Positions 45,132-54,863 are shown, counted from the stretch's first letter. The stretch: DNA of 64,000 nt from Deltaproteobacteria bacterium (GCA_017302835.1 JAFLCC010000009.1:103733-167732); one strand, 5' to 3'. Notes: generated from the letters alone by a model not told the origin. A program made the numbers and translations.

Positions 45132-45177
45132 AGCGTGTTTGAAAAACCTTAAGACTTTTAAAACATGTTCTTAGAAT
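45128..45177. repeat. dispersed palindromic element bridging two convergent genes
   Basis: Left arm TTAGAGCGTGTTTGAAAA, right arm TTTTAAAACATGTTCTTA. The left arm supplies the TAG stop of the UMF1 gene; the right arm supplies the TAA stop of the minus-strand gene at 45171. Two positions that are G-C in the consensus are G-T across the arms here, which in RNA stay paired as G-U. This suggests selection on the transcribed hairpin. Confidence 0.75.
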
Positions 45178-46928
45178 TGTCTATTCCATCCCAGGTTTAT
45201 CATCAGTTGATTCTTTGCCAGAGCAGATTCTGAATCTGATTCTGATTCTGAATCAATTTGATATTTCAAAAAGCCCAAAGAGTAGTTTAAATATTGATTT
45301 GAGGTTAACGAATAGAAATTGGTAAATTCAAACAACATAATGGACTTTAGATCTATAGAATTTACTTTTTGTCCAATAAAGTATTCCAATTTCCACTGGT
45401 ACCAGTCTGCAATCATCGAGTACCAATAAGAAGTGGGTTTTCTTTTATCGCCCAGTAAAACACCCGGTAATGAAAAAGAAGAATCATTGAGTTGCAATAT
45501 TTTATAAGAAAATCCTAAAAAAAACGAAGGATCAATGAAATTTATTCCCTTTGAGGGTCTGAAGATATAAGAAAAATCTATATTTGAATATTTTGTGATG
45601 TTTGGTGGCTTGGAAATTGCCGTTAAATATTTTAAGGATAATCCAGAAGAGAGATCATTTAGCCAAGAGGAAAATTCCATACTCAGATTTATTAAATTAA
45701 TGGGAGTGAGGAGTTCTGATTTTATTAAAAAATCATTGCGATAACCTCGAAAAATATCATATCCAATAGTGGCTTCAGATTCGCCACTGAGGACAGTTAA
45801 ATTGCGATGATTCCAAGAGCTTGGATTTAACTTTTTAAGAGTCCATAAAAAATTTTGTTTGTTTTTTAGAGATACTTCAGATGTATCTTCTTTCGATTTT
45901 ATAGTAGCTCCCTTGGGCAACCGTCCTTCGATGGTGGCTTCAGATGAATATGTTTTAGTTTTTGGCGATCCTACAGCATAACTTCTTAATTTTTCATGAG
46001 GTAATGGACCTTTGATATTGAACTCTTGCCTCATCGGAATGCCGCCCTCTCCTTGAACATAAAATACAGGAAATTCAATTGGCAGGGTTATTTCCCAGGA
46101 ATCAGGACCCAGTCTCTTGACACCAGTCTCATTCACGGGAAAGCTTCCAGAGGCCTTTAGTTTTATAAAATTCCTATTAGAAGTTATTATAACATCATTG
46201 AAATGAATGTGCTGAAGTCTGGTGACTATTTCTAAGAGAGCTCCAGATTCGCTTTGCGCTTTAAAATTTAAATTTTCGTTTTCTGCATTCAAAAAAACAA
46301 TACCTTGGTCGCCGGCCTCTTTTCCGTTAATAATAACTTTGGCTTCATTTTGAGGATTGGTTTTTCTTTCCTTGATTCTGAGTTTATCATTTTCAGTTGA
46401 GACATAAAGTTCAGAGGAACAAAGCTCAATCTTTGTAATTCTTTCTTTTTTGACAACGCAAAATTTAAAAAAAGGTAAATATTTAATTTCTTCAATAAGT
46501 TCTTCATCAAGATACTCAGTTGTAAATAATGAAATTTCATTGCGTATTAATGAATTGGAATTTTTTTCACCCGAAACAATTTTAATTTTTTCCTTTGAAA
46601 TATCTCTGCTAAAGATAGATTTCCCATTATTGTTGAAAATTAGTAATTCCCCTTCTTTAAGAAGGCCTGCAGGCCAACTAAATAGAAATCTCCCTTCGTT
46701 AAAATTATTTGGATTGAGTTCTAGATTTAGATTTAAAGTTTTCGAGTCAATTATGATGTCGCCCAGTTTGATAGATGAAGAGTCCAAAAGAGTGTATTCA
46801 AATTTTTGTGGTAAAATTTGAATACTATTAAACTCTGCCGGGAAATTTAAAGGAATTTGGGCAAGCAAAATTGAAGAAAATGAGGTGCTGACCAAAAATA
46901 ATAATATTTTCAAAAATCTTAGGAACAT
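45171..46928 (-). CDS. exported protein with beta-barrel-like C-terminus
   Basis: A 585-residue exported protein: signal peptide of about 23 residues (cleavage after LLAQ), a long middle region of short beta strands and polar loops, and a barrel-like C-terminal third ending LGWNRQF with a terminal aromatic. Near the end is an acidic loop encoded by five copies of a six-base unit (45226-45255, SESESDSES). No named family. It is nine bases downstream of the phospholipase D-like gene and is the last gene of a three-gene minus-strand operon. Outer membrane location is an inference. Confidence 0.7.
   Translation of the reverse strand: MFLRFLKILLFLVSTSFSSILLAQIPLNFPAEFNSIQILPQKFEYTLLDSSSIKLGDIIIDSKTLNLNLELNPNNFNEGRFLFSWPAGLLKEGELLIFNNNGKSIFSRDISKEKIKIVSGEKNSNSLIRNEISLFTTEYLDEELIEEIKYLPFFKFCVVKKERITKIELCSSELYVSTENDKLRIKERKTNPQNEAKVIINGKEAGDQGIVFLNAENENLNFKAQSESGALLEIVTRLQHIHFNDVIITSNRNFIKLKASGSFPVNETGVKRLGPDSWEITLPIEFPVFYVQGEGGIPMRQEFNIKGPLPHEKLRSYAVGSPKTKTYSSEATIEGRLPKGATIKSKEDTSEVSLKNKQNFLWTLKKLNPSSWNHRNLTVLSGESEATIGYDIFRGYRNDFLIKSELLTPINLINLSMEFSSWLNDLSSGLSLKYLTAISKPPNITKYSNIDFSYIFRPSKGINFIDPSFFLGFSYKILQLNDSSFSLPGVLLGDKRKPTSYWYSMIADWYQWKLEYFIGQKVNSIDLKSIMLFEFTNFYSLTSNQYLNYSLGFLKYQIDSESESDSESALAKNQLMINLGWNRQF
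45226..45255. repeat. five-copy hexanucleotide repeat in a coding region
   Basis: GATTCT, GAATCT, GATTCT, GATTCT, GAATCA in direct tandem. On the coding (minus) strand it gives the alternating Ser-Glu/Asp loop in the C-terminal part of the exported protein. As a multiple of three, changes in copy number alter loop length but not frame. Confidence 0.8.
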
Positions 46929-46937
46929 GGGTATATG

Positions 46938-48074
46938 CTACAGAATATATCTGATTCGATAAAGTAATTTAGAAATTAATTTAACATACCAAGGTCTATT
47001 TTTAATACTTTCTAGACTTAGGAGTGTGGAATTCATCATATCTAATTTTGTTAATTCAAGGAATTCGTTAATTTTGTATTGGTCCTTTATTTCATATAGT
47101 ATCTCCAAATCGTGTAAAAGGCTTCGATGATTCATATTATATGAACCTACAATTAAGCTGCCATTATCAAATAAAAAATATTTTGAATGGAAATGAGTTC
47201 GATTGTATTCATAGATAGGTATTCCAACTTTTAGAAGCTTTTCATAGAGACCAACGGCAGCTAATTTAACCATAAGGACGTCGGTTGGACCAGAAGTGAC
47301 GATGCAAACTTGAATGCCCCGTTTTTTTGCCTTTTTTAAGGCCCTTATGAATGATCGTTTGGGAATAAAATAAGCACTGCCAATAATAATTGAAGACTTT
47401 GAACTTCTAATTTTTTGCAACAAGAATCGATATATTTTATATCTTTGAAGAAATGAAAAATTTAATTTAAAATTATTTACTTGTAAGTTGTGATTTTTAA
47501 CTCTGACGTAGCCATTAAATGGCCTGAAATGATACTTATTTTGGGAAATCTGCCATATTTGTTTAAACGAATTAATAAGATCTGAAAAATTGTCATTTTC
47601 AATTCTACACCCGATATCCTGCCAAGGGATTAAATTTTTTTCTGATATCACATGATTAAGAGACCAATTTTGTGAACCGATAAAAACAGTTTTATCATCA
47701 ATAATACACAGTTTGCGGTGGTTTCTTCTATTGCCAATTTTTAAAAATTTAAAAAATGAAAATATATAATTGATATTTCTCCATTTTTTAAAAGGAAAAA
47801 ATAAAGGATTAAAAATGCGAAAATTGATGCCCATCTCTTCTAAATAGGTATTTGATTTATTTAAAAAGGAAATAGATCCAAAACCATCAAAGATAACTTT
47901 TACCTCCAAACCTTTTTTTTGTGCCATAGCAAGAAGTTCAATTAATTCTTTGGTTAGTGGGAAAAGTTCAAAAATGTAGGCCTCAAGATAGATGCTTTTT
48001 TCAGCAGTTTTAATTTGCTTTAAAATATCTTGATAAAATTCCAGGCTTACATAATAAAATTTAATTAAGGGCAT
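46938..48074 (-). CDS. phospholipase D-superfamily protein, cardiolipin-synthase-like
   Basis: A 378-residue protein with two HKD motifs: NHRKLCIIDD (with GSQNW after it) in the first half and HFHSKYFLFDNG (followed by GSYNMNHRS) in the second. This two-motif layout fits cardiolipin synthase and related phosphatidyltransferases. No clear N-terminal membrane anchor is seen, unlike the ClsA type, so it is closer to ClsB-like or to stand-alone PLD enzymes. Starts 14 bases inside the upstream gene (48061-49371); the next gene follows after 9 bases. Lipid or nuclease substrate cannot be settled. Confidence 0.85.
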   Translation of the reverse strand: MPLIKFYYVSLEFYQDILKQIKTAEKSIYLEAYIFELFPLTKELIELLAMAQKKGLEVKVIFDGFGSISFLNKSNTYLEEMGINFRIFNPLFFPFKKWRNINYIFSFFKFLKIGNRRNHRKLCIIDDKTVFIGSQNWSLNHVISEKNLIPWQDIGCRIENDNFSDLINSFKQIWQISQNKYHFRPFNGYVRVKNHNLQVNNFKLNFSFLQRYKIYRFLLQKIRSSKSSIIIGSAYFIPKRSFIRALKKAKKRGIQVCIVTSGPTDVLMVKLAAVGLYEKLLKVGIPIYEYNRTHFHSKYFLFDNGSLIVGSYNMNHRSLLHDLEILYEIKDQYKINEFLELTKLDMMNSTLLSLESIKNRPWYVKLISKLLYRIRYIL

Positions 48075-49371
48075 TTTGTGTGTGAGTTACCAGATCGTGT
48101 CCTATCCAAGAAACAGACGATTTTGGTTTCCAACTGTCATGAAGCATGACATAGCCACAACTTTGGAAAACAACTTCGCTTAAAACAGAGGTAATTAGAT
48201 TCTTGGAATCATGATGCAGAGCTATCAAATTATCAGAGCAATCTAACATGATTTCCATTTGAGTTTTACTCGAATGCTGAGGCCATTTTTCAAAAATACA
48301 ATTTAATTTTGAATTGGCTACAGAAAAATATTGGTTCAAGTGTTTTTTTAAATCAGGAGCTGTCACATCCGGTTTTAAAAGGGACATACATTTATTAATT
48401 ATATTAAGATTATTTTTGGTAGGATTTTTTTGTAGTGAATAGAGTAAGGGGTAGAGAGAAACTTCAACTCCTTGAAAAATGGAACTAGAGTTAGTTAAAA
48501 TTTCAGGGCAGTTATAAACACAAGTAGAAATGCCTTTCTGTTGATACAAAAATGAAATTTCTTCCAATTTCATTTTTGCCCATCCTTGTAGGTAAGGAGT
48601 GTAAGATTGCCAGACAAGGGTATCATCAATAATAATTTCTGTTCCATGGTAACCGTAGGCCAGATAAGAAACATGCCCACCATTTTTAATAATTTTTTCT
48701 CGAAATGACTCACTCAGCTCTAAAAGATATTTATAAGTTTCAGCAGTAACCTCGTTAAAGCTTAACTGACACAATTTTCCTAAATCAGAATTCCAAAAAG
48801 TTTCAGAATTTATATGTCGATCTCCGGTTCCCTTAAAAACGCGATTCATTAAAGGCATGATAATCTTGGCTCTTGGAACGCCACCTGCCATGAGATGGGC
48901 AAAAAGAACATTTTTACCTGGTTCAATATGTTTTTCTAATTCAAGAAAGTAAGATTTGAGATTCTGTTTGAAACGTTCAATTCCTTTTTTTCGACTTTCT
49001 TCGATCAAGGGCCAATTCAGCTTTGCATTTTCCCAATCACTCAATTTGATGTCTTTTAAATAATCTACGGGAGTTAGCCCCTGACTATTTGGCTCTAAAT
49101 CAAAACCCGCTTCTAAGGGAATATTGATGATTTTCTCTTTAACAAGATTTAATTCAGTTTCGTTTAAAGGGCGAAGAGTTTCTTTTTCTCGGCGGCCCAC
49201 GGTGCCTTTGATAAGGGTCATTTCAATTTTAGCGGCTTCCTCAACAAGTCCATTTGCATAGCCTCTTTGGAAGAGCTCTCCAAAAAGAACAAGATAATCA
49301 CCTTTTTGCCAAGGGCTTTTGGTGGGCACATTTCTTATAGGGTTTAGCTTAGGGATATAAGAACTCATCAA
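48061..49371 (-). CDS. unrecognised 436-residue cytoplasmic protein
   Basis: I do not recognise this protein with confidence. It has no signal peptide or membrane segment. Visible features: an N-terminal LVLFGELFQRGYANGLVEEA, a HLMAGGVPRAKIIMPLMNRVFKGTG segment with glycine turns, and AYGYHGTEIIIDD then LQGWAKMKLEEIS. Size and the glycine-rich segments would fit a nucleotide-binding enzyme. One possibility I cannot test is a metagenome-type enoyl-ACP reductase (FabMG-like). Overlaps the phospholipase D-like gene by 14 bases, so a lipid-related role fits the context, but this is weak. Confidence 0.6.
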   Translation of the reverse strand: MMSSYIPKLNPIRNVPTKSPWQKGDYLVLFGELFQRGYANGLVEEAAKIEMTLIKGTVGRREKETLRPLNETELNLVKEKIINIPLEAGFDLEPNSQGLTPVDYLKDIKLSDWENAKLNWPLIEESRKKGIERFKQNLKSYFLELEKHIEPGKNVLFAHLMAGGVPRAKIIMPLMNRVFKGTGDRHINSETFWNSDLGKLCQLSFNEVTAETYKYLLELSESFREKIIKNGGHVSYLAYGYHGTEIIIDDTLVWQSYTPYLQGWAKMKLEEISFLYQQKGISTCVYNCPEILTNSSSIFQGVEVSLYPLLYSLQKNPTKNNLNIINKCMSLLKPDVTAPDLKKHLNQYFSVANSKLNCIFEKWPQHSSKTQMEIMLDCSDNLIALHHDSKNLITSVLSEVVFQSCGYVMLHDSWKPKSSVSWIGHDLVTHTQNALN

Positions 49372-49435
49372 CTCTCCTGATTTATGTAAAATAAATAAAA
49401 TTAAAATTCAATCGAATAAAAAAACATATAAATAT

Positions 49436-50518
49436 TTAGATGAATGTTAACCAGTTGTATCTATCTGGAATGACTCCATACTGGATATCTGTAAATTCCT
49501 TATAAAGTTTTGTAGATAAGGAACTATCATTAGCTTCTAACATCATTGGAAAATCTTTGTACATGAGTTCACCTACGGGGGTAATTACAGCTGCCGTTCC
49601 CGTTCCAAACATTTCCTTAAATTCACCTTTTTTGTAGGCGGAAACTAACTCGGTCATGGTAATAGGTCGTTCCACAATGGGCATCTTCCAATCCTTAAGA
49701 ATTTTTAGTGTGCACTCGCGAATGCCGCCAGGAAGAATGGACCCATTTAGAGCGGGAGTTACAATTTCATTTTTGAGAACAAAAAAAACATTCATGGTTC
49801 CCACTTCTTCAATTTGATCTTTAGTGATAGCATCTAGCCAGAGCACTTGGTCGAATCCATTTTTCTTTTGTTTGGCAGCGGCATGAAGGGAGCTTGCATA
49901 GTTGGCGGCAGCCTTGATGGCACCGAGCCCCCCCGGAGCCGCTCGAATCTCTTCAGTTTCAACCCAGATACGAACACTCTTAGCGCCGCTTGTATAATAG
50001 GAACCAACGGGTGAGAGAAGAATAAAAAACAAATACTCATCACTTGGACGAACCCCTAAAAACCCTTCGGTTCCAACAAGGGTGGGTCGAATATAAAGGG
50101 CTTTTCCATTTCCTTCGGGGATCCAGTCTCGTTCAAAGGAAACAAGTTTCTTAATAGATTCAACAAACAATTCAGAGGGGACCTCGCTCATATCTAAGCG
50201 TTGACAGCCGGTATTCATTCTTTTGGAATTAAACTCAGGTCTAAAAATAGCCACTTTCCCATCATGTTGTTTGAAAGCCTTGAGTCCTTCAAAGAGAGCT
50301 TGTCCATAGTGATAAACGCAGGCAGCAGGATCCATGCTGAGGTGTGAATAAGGCTTGATTTGAAAATGGTGCCATCCTTGGTTGCGTTTAAAAGTGGCTG
50401 TAAAAATATGATCAGTGAAATACTTGCCAAAGCCCAGATTGGTATCAGGCGTTGGTTTAGGATGGGGATTTTTGTTTTTTTCAACGTTTAGATTTGCTAA
50501 ATTAAATTCTTGATGCAT
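49436..50518 (-). CDS. ilvE: branched-chain amino-acid aminotransferase
   Basis: PLP-dependent class IV aminotransferase, 360 residues, of the class II (eukaryote-like) BCAT type. The lysine that binds PLP is in GGLGAIKAAANYASSLHAA. Other segments: FGKYFTDHIF, CVYHYGQALFEGLKAF, IFRPEFNSKRMNTGCQRL, EEVGTMNVFFV and ILPGGIRECTLKIL. It makes Leu, Ile and Val from their keto acids, or degrades them. It precedes the minus-strand operon at 49371 by 64 bases. The upstream region has no clear ribosome-binding site but a purine stretch close to the ATG. Confidence 0.95.
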   Translation of the reverse strand: MHQEFNLANLNVEKNKNPHPKPTPDTNLGFGKYFTDHIFTATFKRNQGWHHFQIKPYSHLSMDPAACVYHYGQALFEGLKAFKQHDGKVAIFRPEFNSKRMNTGCQRLDMSEVPSELFVESIKKLVSFERDWIPEGNGKALYIRPTLVGTEGFLGVRPSDEYLFFILLSPVGSYYTSGAKSVRIWVETEEIRAAPGGLGAIKAAANYASSLHAAAKQKKNGFDQVLWLDAITKDQIEEVGTMNVFFVLKNEIVTPALNGSILPGGIRECTLKILKDWKMPIVERPITMTELVSAYKKGEFKEMFGTGTAAVITPVGELMYKDFPMMLEANDSSLSTKLYKEFTDIQYGVIPDRYNWLTFI

Positions 50519-50597
50519 ATCGACCTTTGGTTGTAATTATTTTACATATTTGATTTGTTAATGCAAATAAAACCATCGTATAAAGTTAAACAAAATA

Positions 50598-51257
50598 ATG
50601 ATGACTCAAGACAAAAACCAGGCCTTAAATTATATTCAATACTTTAATCAAATCTATGGTGTGACTTTGATTCAGGAGACAGCTCAGAAGAAATCCAAGG
50701 AGGTAGTTCAGGAAGTAGATTCCTTTTCTAAGTCTTCATATAAAGCTGAGACTTCTTTGTCTAAAAAAATTAATTGGCAAAATGGACATGAGTTATTGCA
50801 GAAGGAACAGTCATTTGAGAAAAAAGTCTCAAAAGCAAGATACATTTTTATTAATCAAAATTTTTCGAAAGATCCTTTAATTTCTCTGTTTAAAAATGAA
50901 TATTGGGAGCTTTTTAAAAAAATGGTGGCCTCCCTAGAATTGGATATTAAGGAAATAGAAGTTTGGGAGACCAATGAATCAGAGATGGGTGAGATCTATC
51001 ATTTTCTATTAAACTTTGAAAAGGCGGATTTTATTTTTTTGCTTTTAGTTGAACCCATTCAAAGTCAAAATATTTATTTATTCAATAAAGCGAAGGTGCT
51101 AGAGACCCACACTCCATTGCGTATTCACGGGAATACTGATTTGAAAAGAGTTGTTTGGAACCATTTTAAAGAATTTAAGTCAAACATTAATTCTCTAAGT
51201 AAATCAGAAAATAATTCAGTAAATAGGGCATTAACATTAAATAAGTCTGCAGAATAG
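50598..51257 (+). CDS. unrecognised 219-residue protein
   Basis: A cytoplasmic protein, Lys-, Glu- and Ser-rich in the first 75 residues (likely flexible), then a compact alpha/beta part (about 75-200). A short C-terminal stretch, THTPLRIHGNTDLKRVVWNHF, recalls the end of uracil-DNA-glycosylase-fold proteins and DNA polymerase III psi (HolD), which finish with a leucine, a Lys/Arg and a Trp in this spacing. That is too little for a name. Starts ATG 50598 or 50601, 79 bases from ilvE on the opposite strand. The SDR gene begins nine bases after its stop. Confidence 0.65.
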   Translation: MMTQDKNQALNYIQYFNQIYGVTLIQETAQKKSKEVVQEVDSFSKSSYKAETSLSKKINWQNGHELLQKEQSFEKKVSKARYIFINQNFSKDPLISLFKNEYWELFKKMVASLELDIKEIEVWETNESEMGEIYHFLLNFEKADFIFLLLVEPIQSQNIYLFNKAKVLETHTPLRIHGNTDLKRVVWNHFKEFKSNINSLSKSENNSVNRALTLNKSAE

Positions 51258-51265
51258 AGGTGTGA

Positions 51266-52021
51266 ATGAAATGGGCCATAGTCACAGGGGCGAGTGCGGG
51301 AATTGGACTTCAAACGGCCTTGGATTTGGCTGAAAAAGGGTATTCTCTCATATTGATAGCTCGTCGAAAAGAAAAATTAGTTAATCTCAAAATCCAGATT
51401 GAAAGTGCTTTTAAAGTAAAGTGCTTGATTTTTTCATTAGACTTGCAAAACTTTGAAAAAGTTAAATCTTGGGCCCAAAAAAATAAAAAGCACCTTGAAA
51501 AAGTCAGTGTATTAATTAATTCTGCTGGGTTAGCCAAAGGATTTGATAAGTATCAAGACAGTCAATGGAGCGATATTGAGGTGATGATTGATACAAATAT
51601 CAAAGGATTAATGGCATTAACTTTATGGGTGATTCCTTATTTGCAGAAAAATAAAAATGGCCATATTGTTAATTTGGGATCAGTTGCGGGTCGTTGGGTT
51701 TATCCGGGTGGAACCAGTTACTGCGCTACTAAATTTGCTATACGTGCTTTTTCTGAAGGTTTGCGCCAGGATCTTCTAGGGTCTGGAATAAGGGTGACTA
51801 ACATTGAACCAGGTATGGTTCATACGGAGTTCTCGGAAGTCCGTTTAGGATCTAAAAAATTATCAGATAAAGTTTATGAAAATATGACACCTTTATCCGC
51901 CAAGGATATTTCAGAGGCGATAACCTGGGCCATAGAAAGACCAGCCCATGTCAATATTCAAGAAATGGTCATTTACCCAACGGATCAAGCACATATAGGC
52001 CTGGTTTACAGAAAGAAATAA
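51266..52021 (+). CDS. short-chain dehydrogenase/reductase, YdfG-like
   Basis: A 251-residue classical SDR. NAD(P) turn VTGASAGIG, NSAGLAKG, the catalytic serine in VNLGSVAGRW and the YCATK tyrosine-lysine pair are all seen, and ARRKEKL after the second strand suggests NADP preference. Overall pattern is closest to YdfG, the NADP-dependent 3-hydroxy acid dehydrogenase. The start has AGAGG five bases upstream. fumC follows after 31 bases. Confidence 0.88.
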   Translation: MKWAIVTGASAGIGLQTALDLAEKGYSLILIARRKEKLVNLKIQIESAFKVKCLIFSLDLQNFEKVKSWAQKNKKHLEKVSVLINSAGLAKGFDKYQDSQWSDIEVMIDTNIKGLMALTLWVIPYLQKNKNGHIVNLGSVAGRWVYPGGTSYCATKFAIRAFSEGLRQDLLGSGIRVTNIEPGMVHTEFSEVRLGSKKLSDKVYENMTPLSAKDISEAITWAIERPAHVNIQEMVIYPTDQAHIGLVYRKK

Positions 52022-52052
52022 AGAATAAACTCAAGTCAAAGATGGAGGAAAT

Positions 52053-53489
52053 ATGAATCATACAATGGAACCAATGACTTTAAGTCAAATTTTAGCGGAT
52101 AAAAATTTTCGAATAGAAAAAGATACCATGGGAGATGTCAGGGTGCCAGGCCTTGCTCTTTGGGGTGCGCAAACTCAAAGATCTACGGAAAACTTTAAAA
52201 TTGGTGGAGATCGCTTTCCGCGTGAATTAATAAAGGCCTTGGGCGTTTTAAAAAAATGTGCGGCCATGACGAATAACCACCTAGGGTTGTTGGATGATAA
52301 AAAAACAAATTTTATTACAATGGCTGCGGATGAGGTGATTCAGGGGAAATTAGACGCTCACTTTCCTTTAGTGGTCTGGCAGACTGGCTCGGGAACGCAA
52401 ACGAATATGAATGCCAATGAAGTCATTGCCAACCGAGCCATGCAAATGCAATCCCTAACTCTGCCATCAAAAGAAATTCATCCAAACGATCATGTTAATA
52501 AAGGGCAATCCTCTAATGATACCTTTCCAACTGCGATGCATTTGGCAGTTGCTGATCAGGTCTATCATCGATTAATTCCAGCATTGGAAAAGTTTTTTTC
52601 TTCGATGATTAAGAAACAAAATGAATTTGCAGGCATTGTAAAAATTGGAAGAACTCATCTGATGGATGCGACGCCCTTAACTTTGGAACAAGAATTTTCA
52701 GGGTTTTCAACTCAAGTAAAGCATTCTTTGCAAAGGGTTAAAAATACATTGCCCTACCTTCATGAGTTGGCCATTGGTGGAACAGCCGTGGGGACGGGGT
52801 TAAACACCCATCCAGATTTTGCTGTCAAGGTGGCCGAATCAATTGCTAAGGAAACGGGGATTTCTTTTGTTACGGCAGAGAATAAGTTTGAAGCTCTAGC
52901 CACTCACGATGCCTTGGTCGAAGTCAGCGGGGCCCTCAAGAATTTAGCAGTTTCCCTGATGAAGATAGCTAATGATATCCGACTCCTTGGCAGTGGCCCC
53001 AGATGCGGAATTGGGGAGCTTCACTTGCCTGAAAATGAGCCTGGAAGCTCTATTATGCCAGGAAAAGTAAATCCCACTCAAAGCGAAGCCATGACGATGG
53101 TTTGCGCTCAAGTCGTTGGTAATGATGTCGCGGTTACTATTGGTGGAATGAATGGACATTTTCAATTGAATGTATTTAAACCAGTTATTGTTTTTAACAT
53201 TCTAAATAGTCTGAGATTGCTTTCTGATGCGATGGACAGTTTTAGGGTGAACTGCTTAGAGGGAATTCAGGCGAACACTCAGCAAATTAAAAATCATTTA
53301 GACAATTCTTTGATGTTGGTAACAGCGTTAAATCCTTATATTGGCTATGATAATGCGGCTAAAATCGCAAAAACCGCTCATAAGAATGGAACTACTTTAA
53401 AACAAGAAGCTATTAAATTGGGTTTGTTAACTGCAGAACAATTTGATAAATATGTAAGACCAGAAGAGATGATTTCTCCTCTGAAGTAA
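52053..53489 (+). CDS. fumC: fumarate hydratase class II
   Basis: Iron-free class II fumarase, 478 residues, of the aspartase/fumarase superfamily; it converts fumarate and malate in the TCA cycle. Seen: [50 protein letters not shown], and the signature [16 protein letters not shown]. The N-terminus is a little longer than the usual 465, with three possible ATGs; the first has GGAGGA at good spacing. Followed after 15 bases by an unknown gene. Confidence 0.97.
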   Translation: MNHTMEPMTLSQILADKNFRIEKDTMGDVRVPGLALWGAQTQRSTENFKIGGDRFPRELIKALGVLKKCAAMTNNHLGLLDDKKTNFITMAADEVIQGKLDAHFPLVVWQTGSGTQTNMNANEVIANRAMQMQSLTLPSKEIHPNDHVNKGQSSNDTFPTAMHLAVADQVYHRLIPALEKFFSSMIKKQNEFAGIVKIGRTHLMDATPLTLEQEFSGFSTQVKHSLQRVKNTLPYLHELAIGGTAVGTGLNTHPDFAVKVAESIAKETGISFVTAENKFEALATHDALVEVSGALKNLAVSLMKIANDIRLLGSGPRCGIGELHLPENEPGSSIMPGKVNPTQSEAMTMVCAQVVGNDVAVTIGGMNGHFQLNVFKPVIVFNILNSLRLLSDAMDSFRVNCLEGIQANTQQIKNHLDNSLMLVTALNPYIGYDNAAKIAKTAHKNGTTLKQEAIKLGLLTAEQFDKYVRPEEMISPLK

Positions 53490-53504
53490 ACACAATGGAG
53501 CTCG

Positions 53505-54386
53505 ATGCTAAATTCAAATATAAATTTTTTAAGTGAGAATATTCCATGGTGGAATTCTGAAAATATAAGACCCTATGTTTTTGTTAGGAATGAAAATCAT
53601 ATTTCACAGCCAGGCAAAAAACATCGGTTGAATTGGTTTGATAAAGAACCCATTTATAAAGACCCGCTTGATTTAGCGGAGCTGCCATTTGCAGAATATA
53701 TTTACCATATTGAAAATACGGCATTTGGTCCTTCGGCGATGCCCATGCCCAGATGGGTGTTTTATGATTGTGCAGTGATGCCTGGCTTTGTCTGCGGCTT
53801 TGCATACAAGAAAGACAAACTTCCAGAGGCTTTAAAGGCGGTTCTTCCCAATTTGGCACCCATAGACTGGGTGCCCTTGTCCTTATTTATTATCATTCCC
53901 ACAATGCATAAAGGAGAATGGGTTGCTCATAATTTATGCTCTTTAAATAGCTTTTTAGAAAAGAAAGATCAATTTTATGGTCTTGGATTTTTATCCAAAG
54001 CCTTTGGCTTATGGTATGCCAACGTAGAGATGTGTTCAGGCATGACCCAATGGGGAAGTCCAGCACTAAAATTGCATTCCCATTATGGTCATCTTGAAAT
54101 TATTGGAGCCTATGCCCCCGTTCATTCCCATGCTAAGACGATTACCTACCGAGCTTTGGTCGATACAAATAATTGGGAATTGTTTTTTTCCAAAGAACCT
54201 GATTTAGTCTTCCTAGAACGGTACGAAAAAACGGAGCTCATTATCGATCCACAAAATGAAAAATCGATGATTGACTTACAAACAAAAATTCAGAATAAAG
54301 AAGGGCCATTTTATTTAAGTGCTTCCGAGGTTTATCAGAATAATCTCAAAACAGCTTTAAATATATATAGACCTAAGGGGAATTAA
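53505..54386 (+). CDS. unrecognised 293-residue protein
   Basis: No family recognised. Mixed alpha/beta composition, no signal peptide. Features: FGPSAMPMPRWVFYD followed by CAVMPGFVCGFAYK, then IIIPTMHKGEWVAHNLCSLNSFL, and a central AFGLWYANVEMCSGMTQWGSPALKLHS rich in aromatic residues. This reads like a conserved enzyme domain rather than filler. Located 15 bases after fumC and one base before the zinc-ribbon protein gene, so co-transcription is likely. Confidence 0.65.
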   Translation: MLNSNINFLSENIPWWNSENIRPYVFVRNENHISQPGKKHRLNWFDKEPIYKDPLDLAELPFAEYIYHIENTAFGPSAMPMPRWVFYDCAVMPGFVCGFAYKKDKLPEALKAVLPNLAPIDWVPLSLFIIIPTMHKGEWVAHNLCSLNSFLEKKDQFYGLGFLSKAFGLWYANVEMCSGMTQWGSPALKLHSHYGHLEIIGAYAPVHSHAKTITYRALVDTNNWELFFSKEPDLVFLERYEKTELIIDPQNEKSMIDLQTKIQNKEGPFYLSASEVYQNNLKTALNIYRPKGN

Positions 54387-54387
54387 A

Positions 54388-54858
54388 ATGAGTGATACCT
54401 TGACCAGCCAAAATGTCCTACCTCCAGTTGCGAAATCTTTTTATACTTTTTGCAAAAAATGTGATGCGGATCGATACCACAAGGTATTGGCTCATACTTC
54501 TGATACAAAGGCCAAAATTGAGTGCGAGGTTTGTCACTCTAAAAAAGTTTACACCTTGCCTAAGACGACAGCGAAGAAGGCTACGAATCCCTCAGGTAAG
54601 CCTAGCAGCGCCAAATCTCCCAGAAGAGCTATATCTGAGGGGCAAAGAAAATCTTCCCACCAAAATGAGTATCAAGCTCTTCTTGAATCGGTAGCTCAGG
54701 CTGATATGTTGGATTACAATATGAAAACAAAATTTTTGATTTCCACTAAGTTAAAACACCCTAAATTTGGTTTAGGTTATATAAAAAGTGTTCAGCCTGA
54801 CAAAATTGAAGTTATTTTTCCAGATGAAGTGAAAGTCTTGATCCACAATAGATCCTAA
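54388..54858 (+). CDS. zinc-ribbon protein with PcrA-type Tudor-like C-terminus
   Basis: A 156-residue protein in three parts: an N-terminal zinc ribbon (FCKKCDAD, Cys22 and Cys25; CEVCHSKK, Cys46 and Cys49), a basic Ser/Lys linker (about 55-90), and a C-terminal beta module (about 119-156) with KLKHPKFGLGYIKSV then VIFPDEVKVLI. That last pattern matches the Tudor-like domain at the end of PcrA/UvrD helicases, which contacts RNA polymerase. The next gene, five bases on, is a UvrD/Rep-type helicase that itself lacks this domain. I infer the domain is supplied in trans. Confidence 0.72.
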   Translation: MSDTLTSQNVLPPVAKSFYTFCKKCDADRYHKVLAHTSDTKAKIECEVCHSKKVYTLPKTTAKKATNPSGKPSSAKSPRRAISEGQRKSSHQNEYQALLESVAQADMLDYNMKTKFLISTKLKHPKFGLGYIKSVQPDKIEVIFPDEVKVLIHNRS

Positions 54859-54863
54859 ATGAA

